Assembly (NCBI GenBank): GCA_021325385.1
Contig: JAJPHH010000119.1
Span: 1-63,389 of the forward strand
From: Alphaproteobacteria bacterium
Lineage (GTDB): Bacteria; Pseudomonadota; Alphaproteobacteria; Rhizobiales; Beijerinckiaceae
Direction: 5' to 3'
Length of the DNA stretch: 63,389 nt
Under the pieces are notes generated by a model that worked only from the letters and a program-made list of their open reading frames with translations, did no database searches and had not been told where the DNA came from. Within the stretch, counting starts at the first letter, position 1. Each line of letters begins with the position of its first letter. A program made the position numbers and the translations under genes. Of the stretch, positions 1-8,735 are shown one piece after another.

Positions 1-1
1 C

Positions 2-184
2 AAAATCCTGACCCTGGTTTCGGTCGTCGGCATCCCGCCGACCTTGATCGCCAGCATGTACGGGATGAATTTCAAGGACATGCCCGAGCTCAGTTGGACC
101 TATGGCTACCCTTACGGCCTGGCGGTGATCGTGCTCAGCGCGCTGATCCCGCTCGCCTGGTTCAAATGGCGCGGCTGGTGGTGA
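2..184 (+). CDS. corA: CorA-family Mg2+/divalent cation channel, C-terminal end (5' truncated by window)
   Basis: Only the last 60 codons are present, read in frame from base 2 to a TGA at 182-184. The fragment begins inside the penultimate transmembrane helix and contains the family signature YGMNF, the GMN motif that forms the ion selectivity filter of CorA channels in the inner membrane. It is followed by a short acidic/aromatic loop, a second hydrophobic helix and a basic-aromatic C-terminal tail (KWRGWW), exactly the two-helix topology of the CorA C terminus. CorA proteins are pentameric Mg2+ (also Co2+/Ni2+) channels. The N-terminal cytoplasmic domain lies outside the window, so a ZntB-like or other CorA subfamily cannot be excluded. 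Confidence 0.9.
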   Translation, partial: KILTLVSVVGIPPTLIASMYGMNFKDMPELSWTYGYPYGLAVIVLSALIPLAWFKWRGWW

Positions 185-594
185 GGCGGCGCGAACGAGA
201 CGCCGAAGCCTGCTTGTCATTCCCGCGCAAGCGGGAATCCAGCAGCTCCCGCGCCTGCGGAGAGAGCGTACTGGATTCCCGCTTGCGCGGGAATGACAGT
301 ACTTTCGTTTCGTGAGACGACTACGAGCTGCCGACGGCAGTTTTCGTGCTATGCGCGCGCGGATTCTGGAGATCATCTCGCCAGGCGGATCGAGAGCTAC
401 TTCGTGAACCCGCCGCGGTGCCGAGGGCCGACCCGCCAGACCGGCAACGCTTCGCGTCGCTTTGCGGCCGCGATGAAATCGACGTGGACATGAGCAGCGC
501 GCCGAAGCTCGTCGAGCGTTTTGGAGTGCGTTTGCCGCCGTGCCGCAGTGACGGCGGGGAGCGTCGCCACGATCGAGGCGCGCCCGACGCCCAA
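185..594. other. intergenic region without a convincing gene
   Basis: About 410 bases between the corA end and the convergent dehydratase gene. It carries a family-A palindromic repeat (216-297). The rest shows no gene I can support. A minus-strand 65-codon reading frame (397-594) has a faint resemblance to HicB-type antitoxins but lacks clear motifs or a ribosome binding site. Confidence 0.5.
216..297. repeat. palindromic repeat family A, copy 1
   Basis: Two 27-base arms in inverted orientation (216-242 and 271-297), each itself nearly palindromic (TTCCCGCGCAAGCGGGAA), separated by 28 unrelated bases. The outer ends are GTCATTCCC and GGGAATGAC. The same paired-arm unit recurs at 15929-16011, 20845-20927 and 62522-62604, always in non-coding gaps and with different spacer sequence. 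Confidence 0.9.
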
Positions 595-1596
595 TTAAGC
601 GCCTTTAGCGTTCGACGAGGAAGTCGGCGCCTGCTCCATCACAACCCGCGAAAATACGGCGAGATCGACATTGCCGCCGCTGAGAATCATGCCGACACGC
701 TTTCCTGCGATCGGATAGAGGCCATTGAAGGCCGCGGCGGCGCCGAGGCAGCCGGTCGGCTCGACAATCATCTTCATTCGCTCGGCGAAGAATCGCATCG
801 CCTCGACCAATTGCGCGTCGGATACGACGACGATGTCGTCGACGAGGTCTTTGATGATCGGAAAGTTGTGCGCTCCCAGATGCGTGACGATGGCGCCGTC
901 GGCAATCGATTTGGGCGGCGCGATATGGACGATCTCGCCGCGACGGAGCGATTGGCGGCCGTCGTCGCCCGCCTCCGGCTCGACTCCGACGACCTTGACG
1001 TCCCGGGCGAGCCGCTGAACAGCGAGGAGCGAGCCCGCCAGCAATCCGCCGCCGCCGAGCGGAACGAACAGGACGTCGAGCCGCCCGACCTCCTCGATCA
1101 GTTCCTTCGCGCAGGTCCCCTGCCCCGCGATCACGTCGGGATGATCATAGGGCGGGATGAGAGAGAGGCCCTGTTCGGTCGCGAGCCCGCGGGCGATCTC
1201 CTCGCGGTCCTCGGCGTAGCGATCGTAGAATTGGACGCGGCCGCCATAGTCCCGCGTCGCCGCGATCTTCGTCGCGGGCGCGTCCTTCGGCATGATGATC
1301 GTCGCGGTCACGCCCTGAAGGCGGCTCGCATAGGCGATGCACTGAGCATGGTTGCCGGAGGAATAGGCGACGACCCCGCGCTGGCGCGCCTCCGGCGACA
1401 GGGCCGCGATGGCGTTATATGCGCCCCGAAACTTGAACGCGCCGCCCCGCTGGAAGTTTTCGCACTTGAAGAAGAGCTCCGCGCCGAAGCGCTCGTTGGC
1501 TGTGCGCGAGGTGAGGACCGGCGTCCGATGCGCGGCGCCGGAAATGCGTTCAGCGGCGCGCGCCACATCGTCATATGCGGGTCGGGCGATCGCCAT
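595..1596 (-). CDS. threonine/serine dehydratase or serine racemase-like PLP enzyme
   Basis: A 333-residue fold-type II pyridoxal phosphate enzyme of the threonine ammonia-lyase / serine racemase / threo-3-hydroxyaspartate dehydratase group. The Schiff-base lysine is Lys55 in GGAFKFRGA. SSGNHAQ (79-85) is the substrate-binding loop, GGGGLLAG (near 180) binds the phosphate and SGGNVD near the C terminus contacts the pyridine nitrogen. The length matches the short, ACT-domain-less form, so feedback inhibition by isoleucine like biosynthetic IlvA is not expected. It starts 10 bases after smpB and is probably cotranscribed with it. The exact substrate (threonine, serine or hydroxyaspartate) cannot be told from sequence. 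Confidence 0.88.
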   Translation of the reverse strand: MAIARPAYDDVARAAERISGAAHRTPVLTSRTANERFGAELFFKCENFQRGGAFKFRGAYNAIAALSPEARQRGVVAYSSGNHAQCIAYASRLQGVTATIIMPKDAPATKIAATRDYGGRVQFYDRYAEDREEIARGLATEQGLSLIPPYDHPDVIAGQGTCAKELIEEVGRLDVLFVPLGGGGLLAGSLLAVQRLARDVKVVGVEPEAGDDGRQSLRRGEIVHIAPPKSIADGAIVTHLGAHNFPIIKDLVDDIVVVSDAQLVEAMRFFAERMKMIVEPTGCLGAAAAFNGLYPIAGKRVGMILSGGNVDLAVFSRVVMEQAPTSSSNAKGA

Positions 1597-1606
1597 CGCG
1601 ATGTCC

Positions 1607-2080
1607 TCACCCTCTGTCCCGCAGCAGTCGCGCCTTCTCGCGGCCCCAGTCGCGCTGCTTCTCGGTCTCGCGCTTATCGTGCAGTTTCTTGCCGCGGGCC
1701 AGCGCGAGGGCGACTTTCGCCCTACCCTTCTCGTTGAAATACATCCTGAGCGGTACGATCGTCATGCCCTCTCGTTCGACGCCGCGCGCCAGGCGCGCGA
1801 TCTCGCGGCGATGCAGCAGCAGCTTTCGCGGCCGTTTCGGCTCGTGATTAAAGCGGTTGCCCTGCGTATATTCGGGTATGTTGGCGTTGTAGAGGATCAT
1901 CTCGCCGCTGCGGTCGGCGGCGGCGTAGCTGTCGGCAACATTGGCCTTGCCGGCGCGCAGGGATTTGACCTCGGTGCCCGTCAAGGCGATGCCCGCTTCG
2001 AACGTCTCGCCGATCTCGTAATCGAACCGTGCGCGCCGGTTGTCCGCGACGATTTTATAGGTCGGCTTGTCTTTGGTCAT
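1607..2080 (-). CDS. smpB: SsrA (tmRNA)-binding protein SmpB
   Basis: A 157-residue protein with the complete SmpB pattern: the N-terminal [15 protein letters not shown] segment, the GTEVKSLR core of the OB-fold, the [12 protein letters not shown] strand and a basic C-terminal tail ([17 protein letters not shown]) that enters the ribosomal decoding centre. SmpB delivers tmRNA to stalled ribosomes for trans-translation. The ssrA gene itself is not in this window. In many Alphaproteobacteria smpB lies just downstream of dapA, as here. The gap to dapA holds a family-B palindromic repeat. Confidence 0.97.
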   Translation of the reverse strand: MTKDKPTYKIVADNRRARFDYEIGETFEAGIALTGTEVKSLRAGKANVADSYAAADRSGEMILYNANIPEYTQGNRFNHEPKRPRKLLLHRREIARLARGVEREGMTIVPLRMYFNEKGRAKVALALARGKKLHDKRETEKQRDWGREKARLLRDRG

Positions 2081-2100
2081 CGCAATGGAATCGCGAGGTC

Positions 2101-2185
2101 GTCATTGGGAGGAGCGTAGCGAGGAAGCGATCCATTCATAGGGCTGTACTCTACGAATGGATTGCTTCGCTTCGCTCGTAATGAC
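2101..2185. repeat. palindromic repeat family B, copy 1
   Basis: An inverted repeat with outer ends GTCATT and AATGAC. The right arm reads GGATTGCTTCGCTTCGCTCG, and the left arm (GGAGCGTAGCGAGGAAGCGATCC) is a diverged version of the complement. The central part is near CCATTCATAG / CTACGAATGG. It lies between smpB and dapA. Other copies or half-copies are at 14652-14728, 24668-25037 (arms separated by a gene), 27705-27789 and 59889-59920. Confidence 0.85.
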
Positions 2186-2218
2186 GGCGCGGGGATTTCG
2201 GCCAGGAGCGGTCATTCT

Positions 2219-3112
2219 CTAAGCGTTCAAAATCCCGGCCTGGACCATGGCCCGGCGTATCGCCGCCTCGGTCGCTTCGACAATCGGCACGAGCGGCAGC
2301 CGCATCTCGTTGCGGGCCCGGCCGAGCAAGCTCAGCGCGTATTTCGCGCCGCAGACGCCGGGCTCGATGAAGATCGCGTGGTGAAGCGCGGTCAATCGGT
2401 CCTGCACGCGCAAAGCGTGCGCGTAGTCGCCCTTGAACGTCGCCTCCATCAGTTCGGCGCAAAGCGCCGGCGCGACATTGGCGGTGACCGAAATGCAGCC
2501 ATGCGCGCCCGCCGCCATGCAGGCGAGCGCGGTCATGTCCTCGCCGGAAAGCTGGATGAAGCCCGGTCCCATCGCCTGGCGCTGAAGCGAGACGCGGCCG
2601 ATATTGCTGGTCGCGTCCTTCACCCCGACGATGTTCTTCAGTTCGTAGAGCCGCTTCATCGTCTCGACGGACATGTCGACCACAGATCGCGGCGGGATAT
2701 TATAAATGATGATGGGAACCCCGACCGCGTCGTTCACTGCCTTAAAATGGCGATAAAGTCCCTCTTGATTGGGCTTGTTATAATAAGGGGTGACGACGAG
2801 AATGGCGTCGGCGCCCGCTTTCTCAGCGTGGCGCGCAAGTTCGATGGCTTCATGCGTGTTGTTTGATCCCGCTCCGGCTATAACCGGCACGCGGCCGCGC
2901 GCTTCGTCGATGCAAATGCTGACGGCGCGGCGGTGCTCCTCATGGGTCAAAGTGGGGCTTTCGCCCGTCGTGCCGACCGGGACCAGACCGTGAGAACCGG
3001 AGGAGATTTGCCAGTCGATCAAGCCGCGAAAGGCCTGCTCATCGAGTTTGCCGTCCTTGAACGGCGTTACGAGAGCCGGCAGCGAGCCGTGGAATTTCGC
3101 TTTCTCAACCAT
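2219..3112 (-). CDS. dapA: 4-hydroxy-tetrahydrodipicolinate synthase
   Basis: A 297-residue TIM-barrel class I aldolase that condenses pyruvate with aspartate semialdehyde, the committed step of diaminopimelate and lysine synthesis in the cytoplasm. The pyruvate-binding GTTGE motif is at 47-51, YYNKP at 110-114, the catalytic tyrosine is Tyr137 in IIIYNIP and the Schiff-base lysine is Lys165 in GVKDAT, all at the usual spacing. The length is typical. It is divergent from the lytic transglycosylase gene, with a 126-base gap that must hold both promoters, and it precedes smpB, a common alphaproteobacterial arrangement. Confidence 0.96.
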   Translation of the reverse strand: MVEKAKFHGSLPALVTPFKDGKLDEQAFRGLIDWQISSGSHGLVPVGTTGESPTLTHEEHRRAVSICIDEARGRVPVIAGAGSNNTHEAIELARHAEKAGADAILVVTPYYNKPNQEGLYRHFKAVNDAVGVPIIIYNIPPRSVVDMSVETMKRLYELKNIVGVKDATSNIGRVSLQRQAMGPGFIQLSGEDMTALACMAAGAHGCISVTANVAPALCAELMEATFKGDYAHALRVQDRLTALHHAIFIEPGVCGAKYALSLLGRARNEMRLPLVPIVEATEAAIRRAMVQAGILNA

Positions 3113-3238
3113 GGGGCCCCGTCAAAGCCGATCCGCTGTCATCGCCAGCAATGGCCGCTCGCTTCAAATGAAGCGGCCAGTCATAGACTGTCGGTCGGTG
3201 AGGGGAAAGGGGGACCAAGGGGCTAAAGAAAAACGCTG

Positions 3239-5608
3239 ATGTGGTTATCATTTGGTAAGCAACAGGGGCGCAAGCTGGGCCTGTGGGGGCTCCGCTTGGG
3301 CAGCTTTTGTCTTCAAACGTCGCTCTTTTTTGTCCTGGCGATCATCGCCCAGGGCCCGGGCTCATCGCCGCCGCCTAAGCCCGCGGCATCGACTTCCGTG
3401 CGGCAACCGGCGCCGCCGCCGGATTTCGGCGTCCTCATCCCCTTCCCTCGCGACGAAGCCCTCGTCCCGACCGAGGGGCGGGCCGCGACGCCCGCGCCTG
3501 TTCCGACCGCGCCCGCTCCAGCGCCGAACAGCGCCGTCTCGGAACTCGCAGCTCCATCGATTGTTCCGCTCGCGCCGAACGCCGACGGCGTGAACAATCT
3601 CGTTCAGCTCGCCGGCTCTGGAGCCCATGAATTGGTCGCTGGGTACCACGCAGCCGCAGCGGCGGGCGAAAGGAGCCTTGCCTGGTTTTTCCGGAAGACG
3701 CCGCTCGCCGGGGCCGATTTCTCGACGCTGAACGCCGCCGCGGCGCTTTACCAGAAGGGCGACATCCCCGGCGGCGACGCGATCGCCGGCCATATCGACG
3801 ATCCGCTCCAGCGCCTCGCCCTCGAATGGGTGGCGCTGCGCGCCGCGCCGCGCGAGGCGGGCATGGCCCGCATCGCCAATTTCATGAAGGCGCATCCCGA
3901 TTGGCCGTCGCGCAATTGGCTCGTTTCCTTTCGCGAAGCGCTGCTCTATGCGGACCGCAATCAGCCGGACGTGATCCACAAGGCTTTCGCCGACGCGCCG
4001 CCAATGTCGCCGGCGGGCGTGCTGGCGCTGGCGACGGTCGAGCGCCAACAAGGCCATCTCGATAAAGCCGCCGCGCTGATTCGCGATCTGTGGCGGAACG
4101 GCGAGCTCGAAGGCTGGCTCGAAGGCTCAATCTTGCGCGATTTCGGTCCGCTCCTCGGCGGCGCGGACCATCGCGCCCGCGCGGTGCGGCTCCTCTACGC
4201 CGAGAAATATGGTCAGGCGCAGCGCATCGCCGCCTTGGCGGGGGGCGACGCGCCGGTCCTCGCCAGCGCCTGGATCGCCGCCTCGCATGGCGCGCTCACG
4301 GACAAGGCCCTCGCCGCGCTGCCCGCCTCGGTCAAGAATGCGCCCGGCCTGCTTTATGCGCGCATTCAGGGCTTGCGCCGCGCGGACCGCGCGCTCGAAG
4401 CCGCGCAATTGATGCGCTCGGCCCCGAAGGAACAGGCCGACCTCGTCGAAGGCGACAAGTGGTGGGACGAGCGTCGGATGATCGCGCGACGATTGCTCGA
4501 CGGCGCGCTGACCAAGGACGCCTATCAGCTTTGCGCCGAACCGGCGGCTTCTTCGACGATCGCGCGCATTGACCAGGCCTTTCACGCCGGCTGGATCGCC
4601 CTGCGCTTCCTCAACGATCCGGAAACGGCGTCGCGTCATTTCGCGGCGCTGGCGAGCCTCGCCCAAACGCCGCTCGCGGCCTCCCGCGCGGCCTATTGGC
4701 AAGGACGGGCCGCCGAGCAAGCGGGACAACCGGAGCAGGCGAAACTCTTCTACGAGCGAGCCGCGGCCTTTTCCTCGGCCTATTACGGCCAGCTCTCGGC
4801 CGAAAAGCTCGATCGGCCGCTCGTCTTCCGCGCCTCCAGGCCGGCCAGAGCCGATCAGCGCGAGGATGCGACCCGCGTCATCGAGCTCCTTTACGACGCG
4901 AAGCTCAACGCTTTCGCGCGCGCTCTGGCGATCGACGCGGCGAAAACCTATAGGGACGAAACCCAGCTCGCCGCGCTCGCCCACGTCGTCGCTCGCATCG
5001 CCGACGCGCCGACCGCGGTCGAAATCGGCAAACAGGCGATGGTGCGCGGCTTCTCGCTCGACGAGGCGGCTTTCCCGACCTATGGCGTGCCGTCCTTCTC
5101 GCCGCTGGTCGGCTCCGCCGACCTGCCGCTCGTCTATTCGGTGGCCCGCCAAGAAAGCGAATTTGCGACCGCGGCCGCTTCCGGCGCCGGCGCCAAAGGC
5201 GTGATGCAATTGCTGCCGCAAACCGCGCGCGACACCGCGCGGCGCGCCGGCATCGCCTTCGATCTGACCCGCCTGATCACCGATCCGGCCTTCAATGTCC
5301 AACTGGGCGCCGCCTTTCTCGGCCAATTGCTTTCCGACGAAGGCGGCTCGATCATTCTCACCCTCGCCGCCTATAACGCCGGCGGCGGCCGCGTTCAGCA
5401 ATGGATCGAGCGCTATGGCGATCCGCGCCAGCCCGGCGTCGATCCGGTCGACTGGGTCGAGCGCATTCCTTTCGACGAGACGCGCGACTACGTCCAACGC
5501 GTGATGGAGAATTGGCGCGTTTACCGGGCGCGGTTCAGCCAGGCCTCCGCTGCGCAGGCGGCCCCCGCGCCGGCGTCACGCTTCGCAAGCAAATTTGACG
5601 TAAACTGA
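3239..5608 (+). CDS. slt: soluble lytic murein transglycosylase (Slt70-like)
   Basis: A 789-residue cell-wall enzyme. Residues 1-40 hold a basic start and a hydrophobic stretch (signal peptide or anchor), followed by a Pro/Ala-rich linker to about residue 115. Residues 130-620 are alpha-superhelical with TPR-like repeats, as in the U-shaped domain of Slt70. The C-terminal SLT domain (about 625-770) carries the catalytic glutamate Glu639 in ARQESEF, then GVMQLLP and LAAYNAGGGRV. It cleaves the MurNAc-GlcNAc bond of peptidoglycan to give 1,6-anhydro-MurNAc ends in the periplasm. The ATG at 3239 is the first start before the hydrophobic segment. Confidence 0.93.
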   Translation: MWLSFGKQQGRKLGLWGLRLGSFCLQTSLFFVLAIIAQGPGSSPPPKPAASTSVRQPAPPPDFGVLIPFPRDEALVPTEGRAATPAPVPTAPAPAPNSAVSELAAPSIVPLAPNADGVNNLVQLAGSGAHELVAGYHAAAAAGERSLAWFFRKTPLAGADFSTLNAAAALYQKGDIPGGDAIAGHIDDPLQRLALEWVALRAAPREAGMARIANFMKAHPDWPSRNWLVSFREALLYADRNQPDVIHKAFADAPPMSPAGVLALATVERQQGHLDKAAALIRDLWRNGELEGWLEGSILRDFGPLLGGADHRARAVRLLYAEKYGQAQRIAALAGGDAPVLASAWIAASHGALTDKALAALPASVKNAPGLLYARIQGLRRADRALEAAQLMRSAPKEQADLVEGDKWWDERRMIARRLLDGALTKDAYQLCAEPAASSTIARIDQAFHAGWIALRFLNDPETASRHFAALASLAQTPLAASRAAYWQGRAAEQAGQPEQAKLFYERAAAFSSAYYGQLSAEKLDRPLVFRASRPARADQREDATRVIELLYDAKLNAFARALAIDAAKTYRDETQLAALAHVVARIADAPTAVEIGKQAMVRGFSLDEAAFPTYGVPSFSPLVGSADLPLVYSVARQESEFATAAASGAGAKGVMQLLPQTARDTARRAGIAFDLTRLITDPAFNVQLGAAFLGQLLSDEGGSIILTLAAYNAGGGRVQQWIERYGDPRQPGVDPVDWVERIPFDETRDYVQRVMENWRVYRARFSQASAAQAAPAPASRFASKFDVN

Positions 5609-5865
5609 AATAATAATGACGATCAACACAGTTCATTGCCTCGCGAGACGTGACCGCTCGCGTTGAGCGAGCGAGCGCCAGGGCAACGTCACCCATAAAG
5701 CGCTCGAACAATTGCTCCGGTTACAGAGAACTGAACCTAATTCATTCATAGTCGGGTAACCGTGCAGCGAGCTCTTTCTCTCTTTATTTGAAACCAGACC
5801 GCGAGTTCTTGCGTCCTATGCTCGTGAGCCTTTTGGCTTTCGTAGAGTGAAGGAGGGCGCGTCCA

Positions 5866-6525
5866 ATGACCGTCAATTGTCGGGGACCATCGTCCTATCG
5901 TCATTTTCTTTGCGGCGTCGGCGCAACCGCGCTTCTTTGCCTTTCGACCTGGAGCCCTGCATCGGCCCTTAGCGTCGGGGTCGGGGTCGGGACTGGCGGC
6001 GCGCATGGCGTCAGTGCGGGCGTCGCCGCGTCGGTCGGCGGCCAGCATGGCGTCACCGCCAAGGCCGGCGCGGCGATTGGCGGCACGAACGGCGTCACTG
6101 CAGGCGTCGCCGCGTCGGTCGGAGGCCAGCATGGCGTTAACGCCAAGGCCGGCGCAGCGATCGGCGGCACGAACGGCGTCAAAGGCGCCGTCGCGAAGGC
6201 GGGCCTGAGCGTCGGCGGCCCTACCGGCGTCGACGCCGGCCTTTCCGCCTCGATCGGCGGGCCAAACAGCGTTGGCGTGAACGCCGACGTCTCGGTCGCC
6301 AATACGAGCCAACTCGGCGCCCAGCTTTCAGGCCCGAGCAGCCCCGCCGACACGAGCGCGACCACGACGTCGTCGCTGTCGTCCATGAGCGCCAACGCGT
6401 CGTCTCAATCCGGCGAAACCAAACTTCGGATCGCGATGAAACGCCTTTGCCCGACGATTCTCGCCGATCCGAGCGGTTACGACGACAATCTCGTCGTACT
6501 ATGCAGCCGAGTCGCGCGCTTGTAG
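5866..6525 (+). CDS. secreted Gly/Ala/Val-rich tandem-repeat protein, function unknown
   Basis: A 219-residue protein with a clear signal peptide (residues 1-35, ending ASA) and a strong ribosome binding site (GAAGGAGG) just upstream of the ATG. Residues 45-115 consist of 14-residue units alternating between a GVAASVGGQHG type and a KAGAAIGGTNG type; the pair of units is duplicated almost exactly at DNA level (84-base period, about 6007-6174). More diverged units follow to about residue 150, then a Ser/Thr-rich linker and a C-terminal domain with two cysteines (near 190 and 213). The alternating small and beta-branched residues with GG turns suggest stacked beta structure. I do not recognise a characterised family; similar short proteins are known as hypotheticals in Hyphomicrobiales. 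Confidence 0.75.
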   Translation: MTVNCRGPSSYRHFLCGVGATALLCLSTWSPASALSVGVGVGTGGAHGVSAGVAASVGGQHGVTAKAGAAIGGTNGVTAGVAASVGGQHGVNAKAGAAIGGTNGVKGAVAKAGLSVGGPTGVDAGLSASIGGPNSVGVNADVSVANTSQLGAQLSGPSSPADTSATTTSSLSSMSANASSQSGETKLRIAMKRLCPTILADPSGYDDNLVVLCSRVARL

Positions 6526-6980
6526 CCGCGATCGAAGAGGCCGCCCCGCCGGGGCGGCCTCGAACTTTGCCCCAGTCAGGCGCGCAAAGGCGCGACGCTT
6601 TGCACCGGTGGGCGGCTCCGCCCGATTGCGGCGGCGCGCGTTCGCGAGACCGTACCCTGCCTCGGCCACGCCTGCGCTGACGGTCACGCGCATCAAGCCG
6701 CCTCTTGCGTCACCCGAATGCGATCGCGCGGCGATTTGATTAAAATACTATGCTCATTTTCAAGTAATTGATGTAAACCATGAGTACTGTTTCGATAATT
6801 ACTTCCGTAACAACCGTTGGACAATCGCGTTAAGCCAAAATACACTAAGCTTCACTTGTGCTGCGGGGTTTGCGTAAAGCGTTATCCTGAGACAGTCGTC
6901 GGACCGCGAAGAAGGGACGCGCTCCGGCGTTTTCTTGGGATAAATGAGCGTCACGCGCCCAGGGCGATTGGGACGGGCGC
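6526..6980. other. long intergenic region with terminator and AT-rich upstream segment
   Basis: About 455 bases. The first part holds a GC-rich hairpin (6537-6561). Bases 6715-6850 are distinctly AT-rich relative to the genome and probably contain the promoter of the downstream diguanylate cyclase gene. No credible reading frame or RNA gene was recognised. Confidence 0.6.
6537..6561 (+). terminator. hairpin terminator after the repeat protein gene
   Basis: A perfect 11-bp stem (GAGGCCGCCCC with GGGGCGGCCTC) and a 3-base loop, starting 11 bases after the stop codon. The following sequence has only a short T run, so termination may be partial or the hairpin may mainly protect the mRNA 3' end. 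Confidence 0.7.
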
Positions 6981-8453
6981 ATGCTCAGCGAAGCGATCGA
7001 CGATCTTTCGATTTTCTCCTCGACGATCCCGGCCGGACGGGAGCAAAAACGGGCGGCGCAGGCCGTCGTCCTCGCCTGCATTCTCATCTTTCTCGCCGCC
7101 GCGCGTTTCGCGCGCCTCGCGTTGCCGGCGATCGCGTCGTTCGTTCCGGCTTATGAGACGGTGATTGCGACGAACTCTCTCATCACCGCGGTGCTGCTGT
7201 TCGGCCATTTCCGCCATGCAGGCTCGCGCGACCACTATATTCTCGCCTGCGGCTTTCTGCTGACCGGCTTTCTCGCCATCGCGCACGAACTATCGTTTCC
7301 CGGCGTCTTCGCCGCGAGCGGGCTGCTCGGCCAACCGGCGCAGACGACGCCCTGGCTTTACATGTTCTGGCACGCCGCCTTGCCGATTTTCGTCATCCTC
7401 TATGCCGCTATGAAAGACGGCGCCGGCATGACGCCTCCGACGCGATGGCGACCGCGTTACGCCGTGCTTATCGCTCTCGCCGCTGCGGTCGCGCTGACCA
7501 TCTTCGCGGTCGTCCTGACCTCGCTGCTGCCCGAAATCATCCCAGCCGATCGCGACGCAATGCTGATGACCGTCATGCTGTCGGACGTCGTCGGCCTGGG
7601 ATTGTTCGCGCTCGCCATTCTCTGGCTGCGGCGGCCCTATTTCGTGCTCGACCTCTGGATCATGGTCGTGATGTGCGCGTCGATCTGCGAAGTCGCGCTC
7701 TCGGCTGCGCTGAACACGGGCCGCTTCGATCTCGGCTTCTATATCGGCTGCGGCTTCGGCCTGTTCGCCTCCAGCGTGATGATCATGGCGCTGCCGCTGG
7801 AGAACGGCCGATTGTATGAACGGCTCAAGGAAGCCGCGGTCGAATTGGGACGACTCGCCACAACCGACCCGCTGACCGGCGTCGCCAATCGCCGGGCTTT
7901 CGAAAAAGCGTTGGACCTCGAATGGCGGCGCGCGGCGCGGCGCAACCTCCCGCTTTCGCTGGCGCTGATCGATATCGACTTCTTCAAGAACTACAACGAT
8001 TGCTATGGCCATCCCGCCGGCGATCAATGCCTCAAGGCGGTGGCGACGGCGCTCGAGAACAACACCCGGCGCGCCGGCGAGATGACGGCGCGCTATGGCG
8101 GCGAAGAATTCGCCGTCTTGTTGCCGCATGCCGACGCCGCCGAGGCGCGCCGTCACGCCGAGCGCATTTGCTACGCGATCGCGGCGCTGAACATTCCCCA
8201 TGCTCGCTCGGACGCCGGCGCGTGTGTCACCGTCAGCGTCGGCGTTGCGACCATGTCGAGCGAAACGGCGGAGGCGATCAGCGCTCATGGCGTCGCCGGG
8301 CCGCGCGGCGTCGCCTCGATCAAACTCGTCGAGGCCGCCGACAAGGCGCTTTATGCCGCCAAGGCCATGGGCCGCAACCGGGTCTGCGCCTTCGCCGCAT
8401 CGCCTGACGGCGTCGCCGCGGAGATCGGCGCGCTGCCAAAGGCGGCGGAATAG
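6981..8453 (+). CDS. membrane-bound diguanylate cyclase (MASE4-GGDEF)
   Basis: A 490-residue protein. Residues 25-280 contain about eight hydrophobic helices resembling the MASE4 sensor domain (a typical stretch is HELSFPGVFA followed by WLYMFWH). Residues 300-470 form a GGDEF domain with the active-site motif GGEEF at 373-377 preceded by RY, plus the DIDFFKNYND metal-binding segment. It makes cyclic di-GMP from two GTP at the inner membrane in response to an unknown signal. The RxxD product-inhibition site expected just upstream of the motif is absent (RAGEMTARY), so feedback control is probably missing. It stands alone with its own upstream region. The window also encodes a PilZ receptor protein and a second GGDEF-EAL protein. 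Confidence 0.92.
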   Translation: MLSEAIDDLSIFSSTIPAGREQKRAAQAVVLACILIFLAAARFARLALPAIASFVPAYETVIATNSLITAVLLFGHFRHAGSRDHYILACGFLLTGFLAIAHELSFPGVFAASGLLGQPAQTTPWLYMFWHAALPIFVILYAAMKDGAGMTPPTRWRPRYAVLIALAAAVALTIFAVVLTSLLPEIIPADRDAMLMTVMLSDVVGLGLFALAILWLRRPYFVLDLWIMVVMCASICEVALSAALNTGRFDLGFYIGCGFGLFASSVMIMALPLENGRLYERLKEAAVELGRLATTDPLTGVANRRAFEKALDLEWRRAARRNLPLSLALIDIDFFKNYNDCYGHPAGDQCLKAVATALENNTRRAGEMTARYGGEEFAVLLPHADAAEARRHAERICYAIAALNIPHARSDAGACVTVSVGVATMSSETAEAISAHGVAGPRGVASIKLVEAADKALYAAKAMGRNRVCAFAASPDGVAAEIGALPKAAE

Positions 8454-8671
8454 AAAAGCCGCCCCGCCCGGCCCGTTGGAAATCGCGAGCCGCACAGTGA
8501 AAAACTGTGCTTGCAGGGCGGAATTTCTCTACCCTATCGCGGCGCGGAACCGCTCGTTGCAAAGGCGACGAGCCGTTCATCCGGTCAAATGAGCCTCGGC
8601 GCAAAAGCCGCGCTTCGCAAAATAGGGGCTAAGTTAGCGCCTGCGACTTTGGCCTCGCCAAAGAAGCCTGC

Positions 8672-8713
8672 TTGACAAAAAAGCCTTCCGGCAGGATCAT
8701 TTGTATACAAACG
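8672..8713 (+). promoter_or_regulatory. promoter and operator of the N-heterocycle operon
   Basis: A perfect -35 box TTGACA (8672-8677) is followed after 17 bases by a -10-like GATCAT (8695-8700). The perfect 12-base palindrome TTTGTATACAAA (8700-8711) lies immediately downstream, a classical repressor position. The surrounding 15 bases CATTTGTATACAAAC match CATTTGTATACTAAC (23699-23713) upstream of the enamidase gene at 14 of 15 positions. The likely binder is the MarR regulator encoded at 20949-21398; this is inferred from context. Confidence 0.75.
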
Positions 8714-8735
8714 AGACCGAGGGAGAGTCGATCTC

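Noticed and set aside
397-594. Possible HicB-like antitoxin remnant on the minus strand
   Set aside because: Only a vague similarity (VATLPAV, KTLDELRR), no partner toxin, no ribosome binding site and composition similar to shadow frames.
346-1737. Long plus-strand reading frame opposite the dehydratase and smpB genes
   Set aside because: It is antisense to two clear genes and its product is Arg/Asp-rich without any motif, the usual shadow in GC-rich DNA.
3113-3238. Lysine riboswitch ahead of dapA
   Set aside because: The gap is only 126 bases, shared with a divergent gene, and shows no lysine-aptamer features; such riboswitches are not usual in Alphaproteobacteria.
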